In this document: positions 51,572 to 62,835 of the stretch, piece by piece
How the letters are laid out: every line of letters begins with the position of its first letter
How positions within the stretch are numbered: the stretch's first letter is position 1
NCBI GenBank assembly: GCA_026260175.1
Contig: JAKCWW010000727.1
Location: 30,479-94,478, forward strand
Length of the DNA stretch: 64,000 bases
Origin: Reticulitermes lucifugus
Lineage: Eukaryota > Arthropoda > Insecta > Blattodea > Rhinotermitidae
Reading direction: 5' to 3'
Translations under genes and position numbers: made by a program
The notes under the pieces: generated by a model
What the model saw: only the letters and a program-made list of their open reading frames with translations
Told to the model about the DNA's origin: nothing
Database searches by the model: none

Positions 51572-51798
51572 CCCGTTGTGCTATTAATCAATATGTATTT
51601 CGTGATAGTACAGTCACAGCACCAGAATATAATTAATCAGGCCACATGTTTCGGCTTATTCCAAACCGTCATCAGGCTGATGACGACTTGGAATAAGCCG
51701 AAACTGGTCGCCTGATTGATTATACTGTGGAGTTGTGTGTGACTCTGCTATCACGAAATATATATTGATGTTGTTTTAAAGTACACTTTTATTGTGCT
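51572..51798. mobile_element. Near-complete ~184-bp palindrome with paired hammerhead-like motifs
   Basis: The core at 51587-51770 folds back on itself with the centre near 51676. Arms share ATTTCGTGATAG, GATTA/TAATT, CAGGC and a nearly continuous innermost block around TTTCGGCTTATTCCAA and CGTCATCAG. Each arm therefore carries CTGATGA, a GG..CC hairpin and GAAAC, one on each strand. TTGTGCT occurs just outside the left end (51576-51582) and again at 51792-51798, which could be a short target duplication with a ~21-bp one-sided tail, mirroring the element at 17755. No ORF. Confidence 0.6.
51671..51716 (+). ncRNA. Hammerhead-ribozyme-like motif, right arm (unproven)
   Basis: Plus-strand order: ATCAGG, CTGATGA (51677-51683), one extra C, hairpin GACTT/AAGCC with one mismatch and loop GGAAT, GAAAC (51700-51704), TGGTCG, then CCTGAT pairing with ATCAGG. 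The linker contains GUC, the preferred hammerhead cleavage triplet, but an extra G follows before helix I. The left arm carries the same motif on the minus strand with a better hairpin (GGTTT/AAGCC). Confidence 0.4.
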
Positions 51799-51816
51799 CA
51801 GATATATGCCTAATTA

Positions 51817-52097
51817 GTCCCAGTCGTCGCCGATTCCAGTGGCCGCGCGGTCTAAGGCGTGGGTCTACGGCTTACTGGAATTGTGGGTTAGAATCCCGCC
51901 TAGGGCATGCATGTCTGTCTCTTTTGAGTGCTGTGTTTTGTCAGGCAGCGGTCTCTGCGACGAGCTGGTCCCTCATCCAGAGGAGTCCTACCGAGTGTGG
52001 TGAGTCTAAAGTGTGTGATAGTGAAGCCTCGTAAAATGAGGTGGCCTATGCCCCCAAGGGGCTGTCGAGCCATTGAAAAAGAAAGGTCCCAGTCGTC
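51817..52097 (+). mobile_element. SINE-A copy 9, full length, with perfect 12-bp target-site duplication
   Basis: Element at 51829-52085, flanked by GTCCCAGTCGTC at 51817-51828 and 52086-52097. Starts GCCGATTCCAGTGGCCGCGC; the B box is mutated (GGGTTAGAATCCC) and about ten bases of the anticodon-arm region (CGCTCGCTTGC type) are missing. The body and 3' end (CCCCAAGGGGCTGTCGAGCC) are intact, with a short GAAAAAGAAAG tail. The perfect duplication marks a fairly recent insertion. Confidence 0.95.
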
Positions 52098-54239
52098 AGT
52101 TTTCATATCTTCAACTTTTACCTAATGACTGAAGAGCACGCGATTTCGATGCGTCATGTGTATAAAATATAGCCAAGAAAATAAACAATTTTAAAAATAC
52201 AATAATATTTCTGTGAATGTCCATGCCTGTTACATGTCCCAGTGAACTCAGCTCTCTTGATTTCTGTGTCACACTAATTACATTGAGAGTAAAGGTTACG
52301 AAACTTGGCACGGTTTTCTAACAACCTTCATTTCGTGTTTGAAAAGAGAAATACGACATTTAACAAAACATGAATAAAGAAATTAAGGAATTTTATTGAA
52401 CGAACTTGAACTGAACTTCCAACAAATTATATATAAGAACTGTCCAAGTCAAAGGTCCGTTAGTTTATTATGTTTACGCAAATAATCTGTGTTGGTTTTT
52501 AAACTGTCTGGAAAGACACGAACAGCTAAGTGGGCAAAGTGTAAGATTTTTAAGCGTTACAGCAGATGGCACACGTAATTACACCTGGGCTCTAAATATC
52601 TAATATATTTGAAAACGTGTAAACTAATGGAAGCAATTACAAAATTTTGGGTGAATTTTGTAGTGAAGTTTGAATTAAATTCACCCTTCTTTCGGTTTAT
52701 TCTTCTACAGCTCGGCTACATAAATTGCTAATCTAATTGCTATAATCGCTAAATGCAATTTCATTTTTATAACTTTTGAAGTTAAAATGCGGGGCAGATT
52801 ATTTGGCAACACTACTTCTATTGATCCACAAAATTTTCAAAGGGAATGAAGGGTAATTTAAAAAGAACTCCAAACTGAAGAAAAGTATACTCTAGATGAC
52901 TTTACAGCAAGAACAACTGTTAACAAAAAGTTATTGCCGTTGTTACTGCCCTCCTCACTTTAACTTCTTCCTCTGTTCTGCTGCTCTATCCGCAGATATC
53001 TGCGTATAGTGAGGGTGTAGTGCCGCTTAGTTAATTCGGTATATCTGAGGTCTGCCTCTAGGGAATATTTACTTGTGGTGGCTGTGAGTTGGCTTTACAA
53101 CATCATTCGACTACGTTGAACTAACGACGCTTCTGATGTCACATTTATTTCTGGTTTATTTTTGTAAATCTTGCTTGGGTAATACCTATTACACTGATTA
53201 CTCTATTAGAGGTGATCACTGGAACTTTGCAGTAAACACACTATATATTTTAATTTTCACTATGTTACTGTGTTTCACATTTGAAGGTTTAAATTTACGA
53301 GTGATAATTATTGGATAAGAACATCACAGTCCCATACAATTGCTTATAGATTTTAAGCCAAATAAACAGCACTTATTCTAATTTATAGTTGTAATTTTGT
53401 TGTATAAGTCCAAAATTAACGGAGCGTGTTAATTTTGCTTCCGTACACTCCCGAATTCCAAAAACGGAGTTTTCTAAATTTACGTAACAAGCACTTCGTC
53501 ACATTAAATCTAGCGTACCCCCTCCTGAATTCCTAACTATCCTACTGGCCGAAATATGATTTTCAGTGCCTCCCGTAGGCCAAAATTCAAGTTTCATTAC
53601 TCTAATTTCTAATTGGCTGTCCTAAAAGAGGCGCTGGTATTCCCTGAAATAACTCCGGAATCCCCAAATCCGCGATTACTGCTCAAATCGAGGCGTGGTC
53701 TTTCGTAACCTCCCACTCAAGAATTTACTACTACAAAGGCTGTCAAATATTGAATTACACAAAGAGGTGCATATTCTCAAACTTTGTTAGTTTTTGACAG
53801 TTGACAAATAGTAAACCTAACTGTCCTTTGACTGGGGTTTACCGCAATCATTCCCTCATCCTAGTTTGTTTGCTCTTTCAGTAACTAGCTTCCCGAAGTA
53901 ACCAATTATCCCTCTGTTAATTATGTCCCGAGACCTCATTCGGCTTCGAACCTGGATTTGTCTGGTAACACCTTACTTTGATAATAGTACTTCTATTTCA
54001 TTGAGAAAGCTTGCCTAGGCTTCAAGCGAGGAATATTTGTTCGTGAAGCAACTGGCCCTGTTCTCGGTGAAATGACGAGTTAGTATTTTGTGGTTATTAA
54101 ATTTTGTCCCTGGCGAATTCAGGAATAACAAATTAAATAGAACAAAACCTCTGTTTTCCACGTTTTTACAGCTTATACCACATAAGGAAAGTTCCACAGG
54201 CTCTGGCGTCTGGTTCAAGCAGCCGTGCTCTACGGACGC
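52098..54239. other. No feature recognised
   Basis: Anonymous sequence. A 14-bp palindrome CGCAGATATCTGCG lies near 52991. The part nearest 54240 may include the 5' untranslated region of the following LINE, but I cannot see its boundary. Confidence 0.45.
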
Positions 54240-54331
54240 ACTTGAGGCATCTGTGTCTTCTTAGTGCTGCTTAGACAGTGATATTAACCTTACTATTAAA
54301 GCAGTGCTTACGAATCAAGTGGTGTTATAGG

Positions 54332-55502
54332 ATGACGAGCGAATGGCAGAACACTGTTGTCTGTTGTTTTGATAAGGAAAGCACTAAAGTTTCAGCATAT
54401 GAAATAAAAGAATGGCTCCATGATGAGCTGCAACTGGAAGAGGACACGGTAAATACAATACAGACTGTCGGCATTAAACGACAGGTATACATCAAATTCA
54501 GCACAACATACCGCAACGTACGAATGGACATGCACTATATGAAAACAACAATGGAGAAACTTCAAACGTATGTATATGTTCTGCAGGCATTGTCCTGCGT
54601 AATATACGCCTAGCTAATCTACCACCTGAAGTCCCAACTGATACGATATAAAGGGCTTTTGAAAAATATGGTACAATGCACGAAATTAGAGATGAAATGT
54701 GGTCCCTCTATACAGGTGCAAAGTCAAAAACGGAATTAGGATTATTACGATCGAACTGAAACAACATATACCCTCACAGATGTACATAGCTGGACATAGG
54801 ACAATAATCTCATACACGGGCTAAGCGGGAACATGTTATACTTGTAATGTAACGGAGCATATATCACAACACTGTCCACAAAGAATTATGAAAAATCCTC
54901 CTCCACGTCCGAACCCTTCCCTTTCCTGGGCTCAATTAGTTGAGGTGAATGCAAACGGCTATCAGACGGGAACATCCCAAGCACCGAGCCGTAAGAAAAC
55001 ACAGAGTACCAACAACCGATCCCACCCCACGGATACGGCCTCCAACCAGCCTCCGCAAGTTGTGGAGATGGCACGATCACTCCCACTCCAGCCCCCAACT
55101 GCTCAAGATACACCACACATGCCCGTAAATAAGCCCCTTGACAAGACAGAAGGACCCCATCTAACGCAAACTTTAGTGATACCGTCTGAAACCCTAGACG
55201 TTTCGGCGTTTTTATCAGATTCCCTTCAACGCAAGGCTCAGACTAGCCACCGACAACACGATTCTTTTCGACCGCCCAAGGAATATTTTTTCCACCCACC
55301 GCCGACGCACACCATCGTGCCCACTCCGCAGTCCCTAGTGTTCCTGCTATGGACGAATTTCCGTCGATTGTTGAGTTACATATGCAGCTCTCACAACGCC
55401 CTACATGCCCATCTCCTCGAAAAAAGAAACCGAAAGCCGAGGAAGCTACTCTCCGCAATCGAAGCAGGAGTCGGAGTGAAACCAGAATCCACACGAACCT
55501 GA
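54332..55502 (+). pseudogene. LINE ORF1 (nucleic-acid-binding protein) pseudogene
   Basis: ORF1 proteins coat the element RNA and help deliver it to the target. The reading begins MTSEWQNTVVCCFDKES at 54332 and includes GIKRQVYIKFSTTYRN near 54470 and NIRLANLPPEVPTDTI near 54600, an RRM-like pattern. After a frame change, CYTCNVTEHISQHC at 54834-54875 fits a CCHC zinc knuckle (C-x2-C-x4-H-x4-C). A proline- and serine-rich tail follows in the 204-residue frame 54888-55502. Internal stops (after DTI near 54650, before the knuckle) and at least two frame shifts break it. ORF2 starts 20 bp after the tail frame ends. Taken alone, the 204-aa frame could be mistaken for a host gene. Confidence 0.78.
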
Positions 55503-55521
55503 CGCACCTGAAATTACTTAA

Positions 55522-58500
55522 ATGGGACACATTAATACACTAGCAACCCTTAACATAAATGGCAGCTACTCGCAGGAAAAGCAGTTCATGATCAAAGATT
55601 TCATTTACAAAAATGACATGGACAGAATTTTTCTACATGCGGTGGTAACGGAATATCTTGACAAAATCCCTGGTTATACGACTTTGTATAACGTACGTAC
55701 TGAGAAGCGTGGTAGAGTGATTATGACTCGTGACAGTCTTTTTGTGACACGCCCTGAACAATTACCTAACGGGCGTGGGTTAGCATGTCGCTACCATCAC
55801 ACATTGCTAGTGAACGTCTATGCACCGTCCGGGAATACACATCGTAAAGACAGGCGATCAATTCTTCAATAATGACATTTTATAATTACTTCGACACACC
55901 TCACAGTATTGTATCATTGGCGGGGAATTCAATTGTGTTCTCTCACCATTAGATTGTACGAATGGATTTAGACAATGTAAACCCCTAGAAGCCTTAATAC
56001 AGAACTGTGAAATGATAGACGCATGGAGCAACACTCCGACTCGTATGTTATACACACTACAAACAGACTTGTGCATTCAGGTTAGACAGATTTTATATAT
56101 CCAGCGATCTGATTACATACAAAAGTGATAAGAAAATTTTAGCCACTTCTTTCTCTGATTATTTAGACATAATTGAGCGTGTGAAAAATGAATGTTTCGC
56201 TGACAATTCCAGTCAGAGGATACTGGAAAAGAAACTCTCATCGATTAGAAGATACAAACGTCAGCGACAGCTTCTGTCAACGTTGAGCCACAGTGAAACA
56301 ACTACCATACCGATGCACGGATATTCTGCATCGGTGGGAGAATGTGCAAAACAGAAAATTCTGAGTTTTTATCTATACGAAGGCAAACGGAAAGGACATG
56401 AGACCCGATTACAAGAAATTTTTTTCTTTTCGTGTATTTATGATCTTCTGGAACATCATGAGGATGAATATACCACCGCTATGCAGCTCCGATCTTTTCA
56501 ACACGCATCCAATAGATCCACTCTATCCGCACAAGCTGTATACAGGCGTGGATTCGACTACACGCTTCACCCAAGACAGAGAGTCTGTCCACTTTCCATC
56601 TTGCTAGAGCTATATCGCGGAGAAGACGACAAACCATAAATGCAATACACACAACAAGCTGGCGCATAACAACATCCCAAAAGGACATTAGGCACCTGTT
56701 CACGGAACATTTTAAGCAACATTTTGTTACGATATCCGTCGATAGCCATAGTTTGGAACAAGTTGGTCGCTGGATCTTTGAGAAAATACCACTTGAAATG
56801 AACGAAATCATGCACATCCCCATCACCACATAACAACTTAAAACTGCTGTTTATCAGGATGCACAGAATAAATCCCCGGGAGTTGACGGAATCATCCACG
56901 ATTCTTATGTTTTATTATGGAACACCATAAAAAGATGAGCCCGTCAGGATATACAACGCACTTGTACAAATGAAGCATCTGACTCCTCCCCAAGCGTTAG
57001 GGATAATTTTCTGCGTCCCTAAACATCAGCGATCCCATATCATAATTGACTATAGGCCTATTACGCTACTAAACGCTGATTACAAGATATACAACCGTCT
57101 CCTCGCCCGTAGATTGGCTCCACACATACAAGACCTCCTGCATCATGAACAATATTGCTGTGCGCGAGACACTAACATTCTTGACGCACGGCAAGCATCG
57201 ACATGTGGTGGCCTGTGCAGAGATCACCCACCAAGCAATGTGTCTCTTGTCACTTGATTTCACAGCTTCATTTGATAGTTTTTCCCACGAGTACCTATAT
57301 TACATCCGTCGTCAATACGGTCTCGACAACACAGTCGAAATCTTTAAAGGACTACACACTTATACCACATCGCGCTGTCAAATTAATGGTCAGATGTCAG
57401 CGGCCTTCCCGATCAAAAGCTCGGTACGTCAAAGATGCCCACCAAGTACGTTCTTGTACCACTTAAGCATTAACCCCCTTCTTACAAGACTGGAAGCTGA
57501 ACTGACGGGTCTGAGGCTCGGTGTCGATACACGGGCAGTAGTCGTGATTTCCTATGCTGACAAAGTCACTACCATCGTAACGGAACCGGCAAATACTCGT
57601 CTCCTACAAAACACTCTACGTTCATAAGAACAAGCCAACGGTGCCAAGATTAACAAGAGCAAATCCAAAGCCCTAGCGTTGGGAAAGTGGAACATATCCA
57701 CTGATATATTAGGCATACCATATCTTCATGCACAAAGATCCTAAGCCTTGCATATCACCCTACGATAATAAATACGTCTAAGAATACGTCGTCGTCGTTA
57801 CTTCACAATGTCAAATGTTTAGCGCACGAGAGCTACAATAGGGAACTTTGTTTACTGCAAAGGGTAAGCTTTGTTCACACATATCTACTCTCCAAGATAT
57901 GGTATTGCACGCAAATATTGCTCATATCGGAGGACTACACGCGTCAATTTATCAGTATCATAACATGGTTTATATGGTCAGGGGAAGCGTTTCATGTACC
58001 CCTTTCGACGCTCAAACTTCCACCGACGTAAGGCGGTACGAACCTCATGCATGTGCAAGCCAAATGCCATGCTCTATTCATCTGTCGCTGTCTAATACGA
58101 CTGCAAAAGAGAGGCAAGCTAACAGCTGAATGGTTCAATATTTGGAACACATACTTCCCCATTGACAATCCACCAGATATGAGAATTATTCCCAAATATT
58201 TCGTTCATATACGACAGTATTTTCAAGAAATTTGTTACATGAGAGACATTACTTGTAACGCCACCTGTGAAGAGCTACGAACCATCATATATGCACAACT
58301 TCAGGAAGTAAACCACGACAATCCCAAATGAGAATCAATCAACAGCACTCGTCCACAAAATGGCCAAAAGCCTGGAAAAACTTGCATACTGCAACGACGA
58401 GATTCGCTCTACATGGTATCGCACCATTCACGACCTCATACCGTCGCAGACCCGTCTATTTCGCAGCTATCGTCAGCCTTCTTCTGCCTTCACCCATTGC

Positions 58501-58814
58501 ATGACCCCCGACACCTTAATTCATCGGTTGACAGCATGCAAAGAAACAACAGGCATATGGCGATGGATATGCAGTAGACTGGCTGCGATCGTACGTACGG
58601 ACTCCCGCTACATTCCAGCCATGTGGTTACTCTTTCCAAACATGGCATTCTGGCTTCGACCAAAACACAAAGCCCTTTTGTGGATTCTGAGAGATATGAT
58701 GCATTACATCATCAGTACCAGGAGACAGTAACATATATCGACTTCATGTACTTCATACGACGAATAAGATGGAAGACATATTTGTGGCGAAAACGGGGGG
58801 AAAACCTGTGGTAA
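55522..58814 (+). pseudogene. LINE ORF2 (endonuclease and reverse transcriptase) pseudogene
   Basis: ORF2 would nick target DNA and copy the element RNA in place. The endonuclease part opens with TLNING (55543), has NVYAPSG near 55818, GGEFN at 55919-55933 (usual GGDFN) and a late SDY (usual SDH) near 56155. The LQE active-site motif reads LHA, so the key Glu is gone. The reverse transcriptase has NKSPGVDGI (56867-56893), YRPITLLNADYKIYNRLLAR near 57052, LSLDFTASFD near 57250 and YADK at 57553-57564 in place of YADD. A C-terminal region with HCMTPDTLIHRLTAC lies near 58495. Frames change repeatedly (55870, 56090, 56640, 57140, 57630, 58330). The nominal length of ~1,100 codons is near that of a full ORF2. 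Confidence 0.88.
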
Positions 58815-59084
58815 CTAGTTGGACATATGCGTGTAGCCGAACCAATATACGATTCAAACTTATCATTGTGAGAAGGCTAAGAGTTGACAATTCGTAAGTC
58901 TACTACCGTGTTTTAATTTTGTATGCCAGTGTAATCTATTTTTTTTATAGTAACCTCCATTATTTTTTAAGTCAAGTGGGAGAAAACAGTATATATTGTA
59001 ATGAAATTGCATGTTATGATTTGTATGTAATGTTAAAATGTGTACAGTTTTTGTTGTTAAAATGAATGGAAATTATTAAAAAAA

Positions 59085-59290
59085 AGGCGGTTAGCCGCCG
59101 GCCTCTCATGGCGGAGCCCCGGTTTCGATCCCGGTTCAGTCCGTCTGAGATTTGTGGTGTATAAAGTGGCATTGGGACAGGTTTTGCCCCGAGTACTTCG
59201 GTTTTCCCCTGTCAATTTAATTCCACCGGTGCTCCATTACTTGGTAAAAATGAAAAAAATAATAATCATCATCGTCTTCATCTTCCTCAC
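59085..59290 (+). mobile_element. SINE-C copy 2, 5' truncated, directly after the LINE A tail
   Basis: Starts inside the tRNA-like head at GGCGGTTAGCCGCCGGCCTC, lacking about the first 18 bases of copy 1. It keeps a B box (GGTTTCGATCCC), GGCATTGGGACAGGTTTTGC and CACCGGTGCTCCATTAC, and ends in an A/T-rich tail with AATAATAATCATCATCGTC. The join with the LINE poly(A) is seamless. Confidence 0.85.
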
Positions 59291-60394
59291 GGGGTTACAC
59301 AACAAGCCTTAAGGATGCGGTGGGTCCGTAGCATCTGCTGTGGTGCCCTTCTCCACAAAAAAGTATAGTTCCATGCCATTCCACATTAAATAACTTTATT
59401 TTTTAGAATAATCTAAGTACGTGATATTCCACGATGTTCATGCTTATATACACACTAAATCATGTACACTCCTATAACAAACACGAAAATTACTTTCCCG
59501 ATGACATTCCTATGTTTCAGGCAACAGCAGAACGAAAAGGAAATATTGCAAAATTTCCAATAAACGTGTGCAGGAAGACTTCAGAATCATGGTATCTAAG
59601 AGAAACAATCGGAAAAGAGTTATCTGACCAATTAAGGGAGCGATAACAAGACACTTTACAGAAATTACATAGGTGGAAACAGCACGGTAGTAGGTCTCAG
59701 ATGCTCTTGTCCGCCTCTTGTTGTCCGTGTTTGCTTAATATCACTTTGTCAGTTACACAGGAAAGAAAAATAAGAGAGAGCTGAGTAATGTGTAATAGAA
59801 TTCTGAAATAAAAGTGGCTTCTTTCGATATTCCATGACTGTCCTTAGTTTGCTTTAAGGGACGGAAAGAATGAATAAATGTCCTGTCAGCATAGCAGGCT
59901 TTGATTCGAAGAAAACAGGAACACCAAAGGTATTTAGCATCATTATACCTGAATACTCGGGTAGACTCTTCTCTCGTCCTAGCTATCCTGTTTTACCGTT
60001 TATAGCTCATTTCTATTTCTCGTACATAAATGACGCACTTTTAGTATCGGTTTCACTGAGTCACATGTTTTTCCAAGGACTGGTGTTTCAAGCACTGGCA
60101 AGAGTGCTCAATAACTACAATGGTCTAGCTAGTTTTTTGTGTGAGGGCACGAACAATATTTAAGGTCTAAGTCTGTATACTTATATGTACCTTAAGGACT
60201 TTACCTTTTCTGTAACAGCTGACGTTTTGTTGCAACATTTTCTTGGATCTACAGTATCGCTAATCTAATAGAAACTAAATATGCCCTGCAAGCAAGTGGT
60301 TTCAGGTATCTCACCTCTAAAATCGCGACCTGTCCCATAGCACGAATTATCAAATTGTAACGTCTGGCGAAGAGGGCGAGGTCAAAAGTGATGT
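59291..60394. other. No feature recognised
   Basis: Anonymous sequence. A 97-aa ORF at 59870-60163 and a 70-aa ORF at 59434-59646 have no recognisable domain. Confidence 0.5.
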
Positions 60395-60673
60395 TTTTCT
60401 TGTGCACGCCATGAAGGTGTGTGGGGGAGTGGAGGTATGGTTCTACATATTAGTAACCTCGGCACTAGATGGAGGCGAATGGTCAACGACATGCAAAAGT
60501 CAGTCTACGTCAGCGAGAAAGCTCCCGGTACGCACTGAATAGGAGGTTGTAAGTCCCGGACTTTTTGAAGAAGTAAAAAACCCCTTTCCTCTGCGGAAAA
60601 GCGAAGCACGATTCAACGGCCGCCCAACCAGCAGCCTGGTCAGTAGACCGATTATGCTATCCGGGCTAGTGTC
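60395..60673 (-). mobile_element. SINE-B copy, near full length, minus strand
   Basis: On the minus strand it starts AGCCCGGATAGCATAATCGG, a mutated version of the GGCCGGGATAGCTCAGTCGG head at 12517. On the plus strand the other end reads GCCATGAAGGTGTGTGGGGG with ACCTCGGCACTAGATGGAGG inside, as in the copy at 34420. The B box is not clearly preserved. No target duplication was found, so this is an older insertion. Confidence 0.7.
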
Positions 60674-62835
60674 TGGGGAAAAGGAAACAATTTAATTCTT
60701 CCGTTAGAAAATATAACCCTTTATTTCATTCCTCTTACCTTGTGATTTACCGTATTATGGAGCACTTCCACCACTGAGTTCAGCTAAATCATCCTTTAAC
60801 ATTGTCACTATCTTTTATTGGTTCATTTTAAACACTTTCTTTTCAAATGCGTATGTTTTGCAACGCCCACATTTATTATGAACACTTGAACAGATACAAC
60901 CCACTTTATCGTAACCACTTTGACTACTAACCATCGACATGATGCATTTCAGACACTAATACGTCGCAGGTGTTCCCAACTCCACACAGAACCACTTCGT
61001 ATCAGTAATGAAGGTCACCTGACGCAGGCTTCTCGAAACGAATAGCGTTGCGTTGCTGTTTGTAGAATTAGCACAGAACAAATCCCTTGTGGTGGCAGCA
61101 CAGTCTATGAATTTCCTGACAGTGTTACCCTAAAACGCAAGAGAATTTAACAAGCATTTACTAAGATTTTTTATTAAGTACCCGTTTCATAATTATTTCC
61201 CTGTTTATGTTCAGAAATATGTATTTACTAATTTATTTACCATTAACATGTCTGAAATACCTGCAGTCTATTTCATTTCTTCTCTGTCCTTCATTTTGGT
61301 TTTATTTGTTCGCTTATGTTTCCTGACGTGCTTTAAAATGATATCTATGCTTTATGCTTTTCGTATAGAATTCCCCTTCTTTCACTCATTTTTCCTCATT
61401 TCTCTTTCTTCTTAGGCGTGATAGAGGAACAACAACGTTGCGATTGTTCATACGGGAGGAACAACAACGTTGCGATTGTTCATACGGTATTCTCTTCACT
61501 TCAGTACACATTGTGGACACAATAAGATCGGAAATTGAATGACCTTTACAAAATATATGCATCTATTTTGGTATTTTAATGCAAAATTTTGTAAGTTGAT
61601 CAACTGTGGAAAGGTTTAAATTTGTAATGCCCCTTTTAACGAAATCTTATGTAAGAAAAGCACCGTTAGTGAAATTGTATTCGGTTCTGACGGTTTACTC
61701 TTATATTACGTTCACAAATTCTTTGCTTGTGTAATTTGTTCATCGGCTAGTTTTCCAAAAATGCAAATGGACAAATTTCATTTAACGTGTCAAAATATTG
61801 ATGCTAGTATATGCCTATTGATGTGCCAGGCAAGTTGTAAAACGATAAGAAAGCGTTGTGAGTTGTGCACAGGATATATAGGACCTCATTTCGAAACAAT
61901 TTTTATAGATCCAATAATAATAATAATAATAAAGAAATTTACGGTGTATTTTAATGTAAAATGTACTAATAGTTTAACTGCCTTTTGGGCTACTATGTAT
62001 AAAAATTCCAAAGCAGAATTTCTCAAAATGGGCATGTTTCCGTGCACAGGCAACTGGGTAGTTACCTAGCCAGTGGGCCCATTATACCAAGGTGTAGACA
62101 ATCTTAGAGACAAACTGACTAGATATCACCCCACCATATTTTCTGAGGAAGGGAAGAGGTTAAGTTTCCGAAAGTATGTGTTCACTTTCTTATGCATTTA
62201 GAACATTAGACAATGCAAAAAGTCCAAAAACTAAATAGTCCCAAAGGTACCAGTACTTATGCCTGCAAAAAGACAAAATCCTGTGTTCAGATTATATCTG
62301 AAATTCAACCGTACTAAGGCATAAATAATTTTCCCGTTGCACTTAACACCCTGCATTGTGCCTCGTTAAAGTATTCGGCATCCCACACTCTATGAGGACA
62401 CGACTAGTGAGGATCTCCAGTTTAGGAAATTTGTTTTATACTGCATGATGCTGCGAGCTAGGAATTTCACATTAAAATATCAGGCCATCTGTTTTTCACT
62501 CGCAGTCTCTCTCTCTCTCTCTCGCTCTCTCTACTTCAGCACACGTGCGCCCAGCTGTCCCTGCATTAGAGCCAGCATACTAATGCTGCAGGCAGGAGGA
62601 GACGACTACGCTTGGGCATTGCTTACTCCCCCCTTTGCGAATGTGCTTTTGAGTATTTTTATTCCCTTTGCGATTTGTAAAGAATTGTCATCTGATTTAT
62701 TGCACTCACAATTACAAAAATGCGATTATTAAAGTGATTATCTGCTGTTTCTTAAAAATGTAATTACGATAAACAGTTACTAACTACATGCTGCAGTCTC
62801 TCTTGAGAAGCTGACAGGTCCTTACCTAGTCCAAA
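60674..62835. other. No gene recognised; three simple or tandem repeats
   Basis: Mostly anonymous sequence with a 32-bp tandem duplication (61424-61487), an AAT run (61913-61932) and a CT run (62506-62532). The 102-aa ORF at 61761-62069 has several Cys residues but no pattern I can assign. Confidence 0.55.
61424..61487. repeat. Exact 32-bp tandem duplication
   Basis: GAGG followed by AACAACAACGTTGCGATTGT and TCATACGG occurs twice with no spacer and no mismatch. The unit contains the small palindrome CAACGTTG. Two identical copies suggest a recent slippage or repair event. Confidence 0.97.

Larger units (their letters stand above)
54240..59084 (+). mobile_element. Degenerate near-full-length non-LTR retrotransposon (L1/Tx1-like, tentative)
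   Basis: A two-ORF LINE: ORF1 with a CCHC knuckle, ORF2 with AP-type endonuclease and reverse transcriptase, a Cys/His-containing C-terminal region, then about 270 bp of 3' UTR ending in an A run at 59076-59085. Every coding part is interrupted by stops or frameshifts, so it is inactive. The 5' boundary is uncertain; I start it just before the first ORF1-related frame. Clade placement rests on the two-ORF layout and the YRPITLLNADYKI motif, which is like L1/Tx1 elements. It abuts a 5'-truncated SINE-C at 59085. Confidence 0.85.

Noticed and set aside
54888-55502. The longest ORF of the window (204 aa), proline-rich, as a host gene
   Set aside because: It directly continues the CCHC knuckle frame of the LINE ORF1 and sits 20 bp before the endonuclease start, so it is the ORF1 tail.
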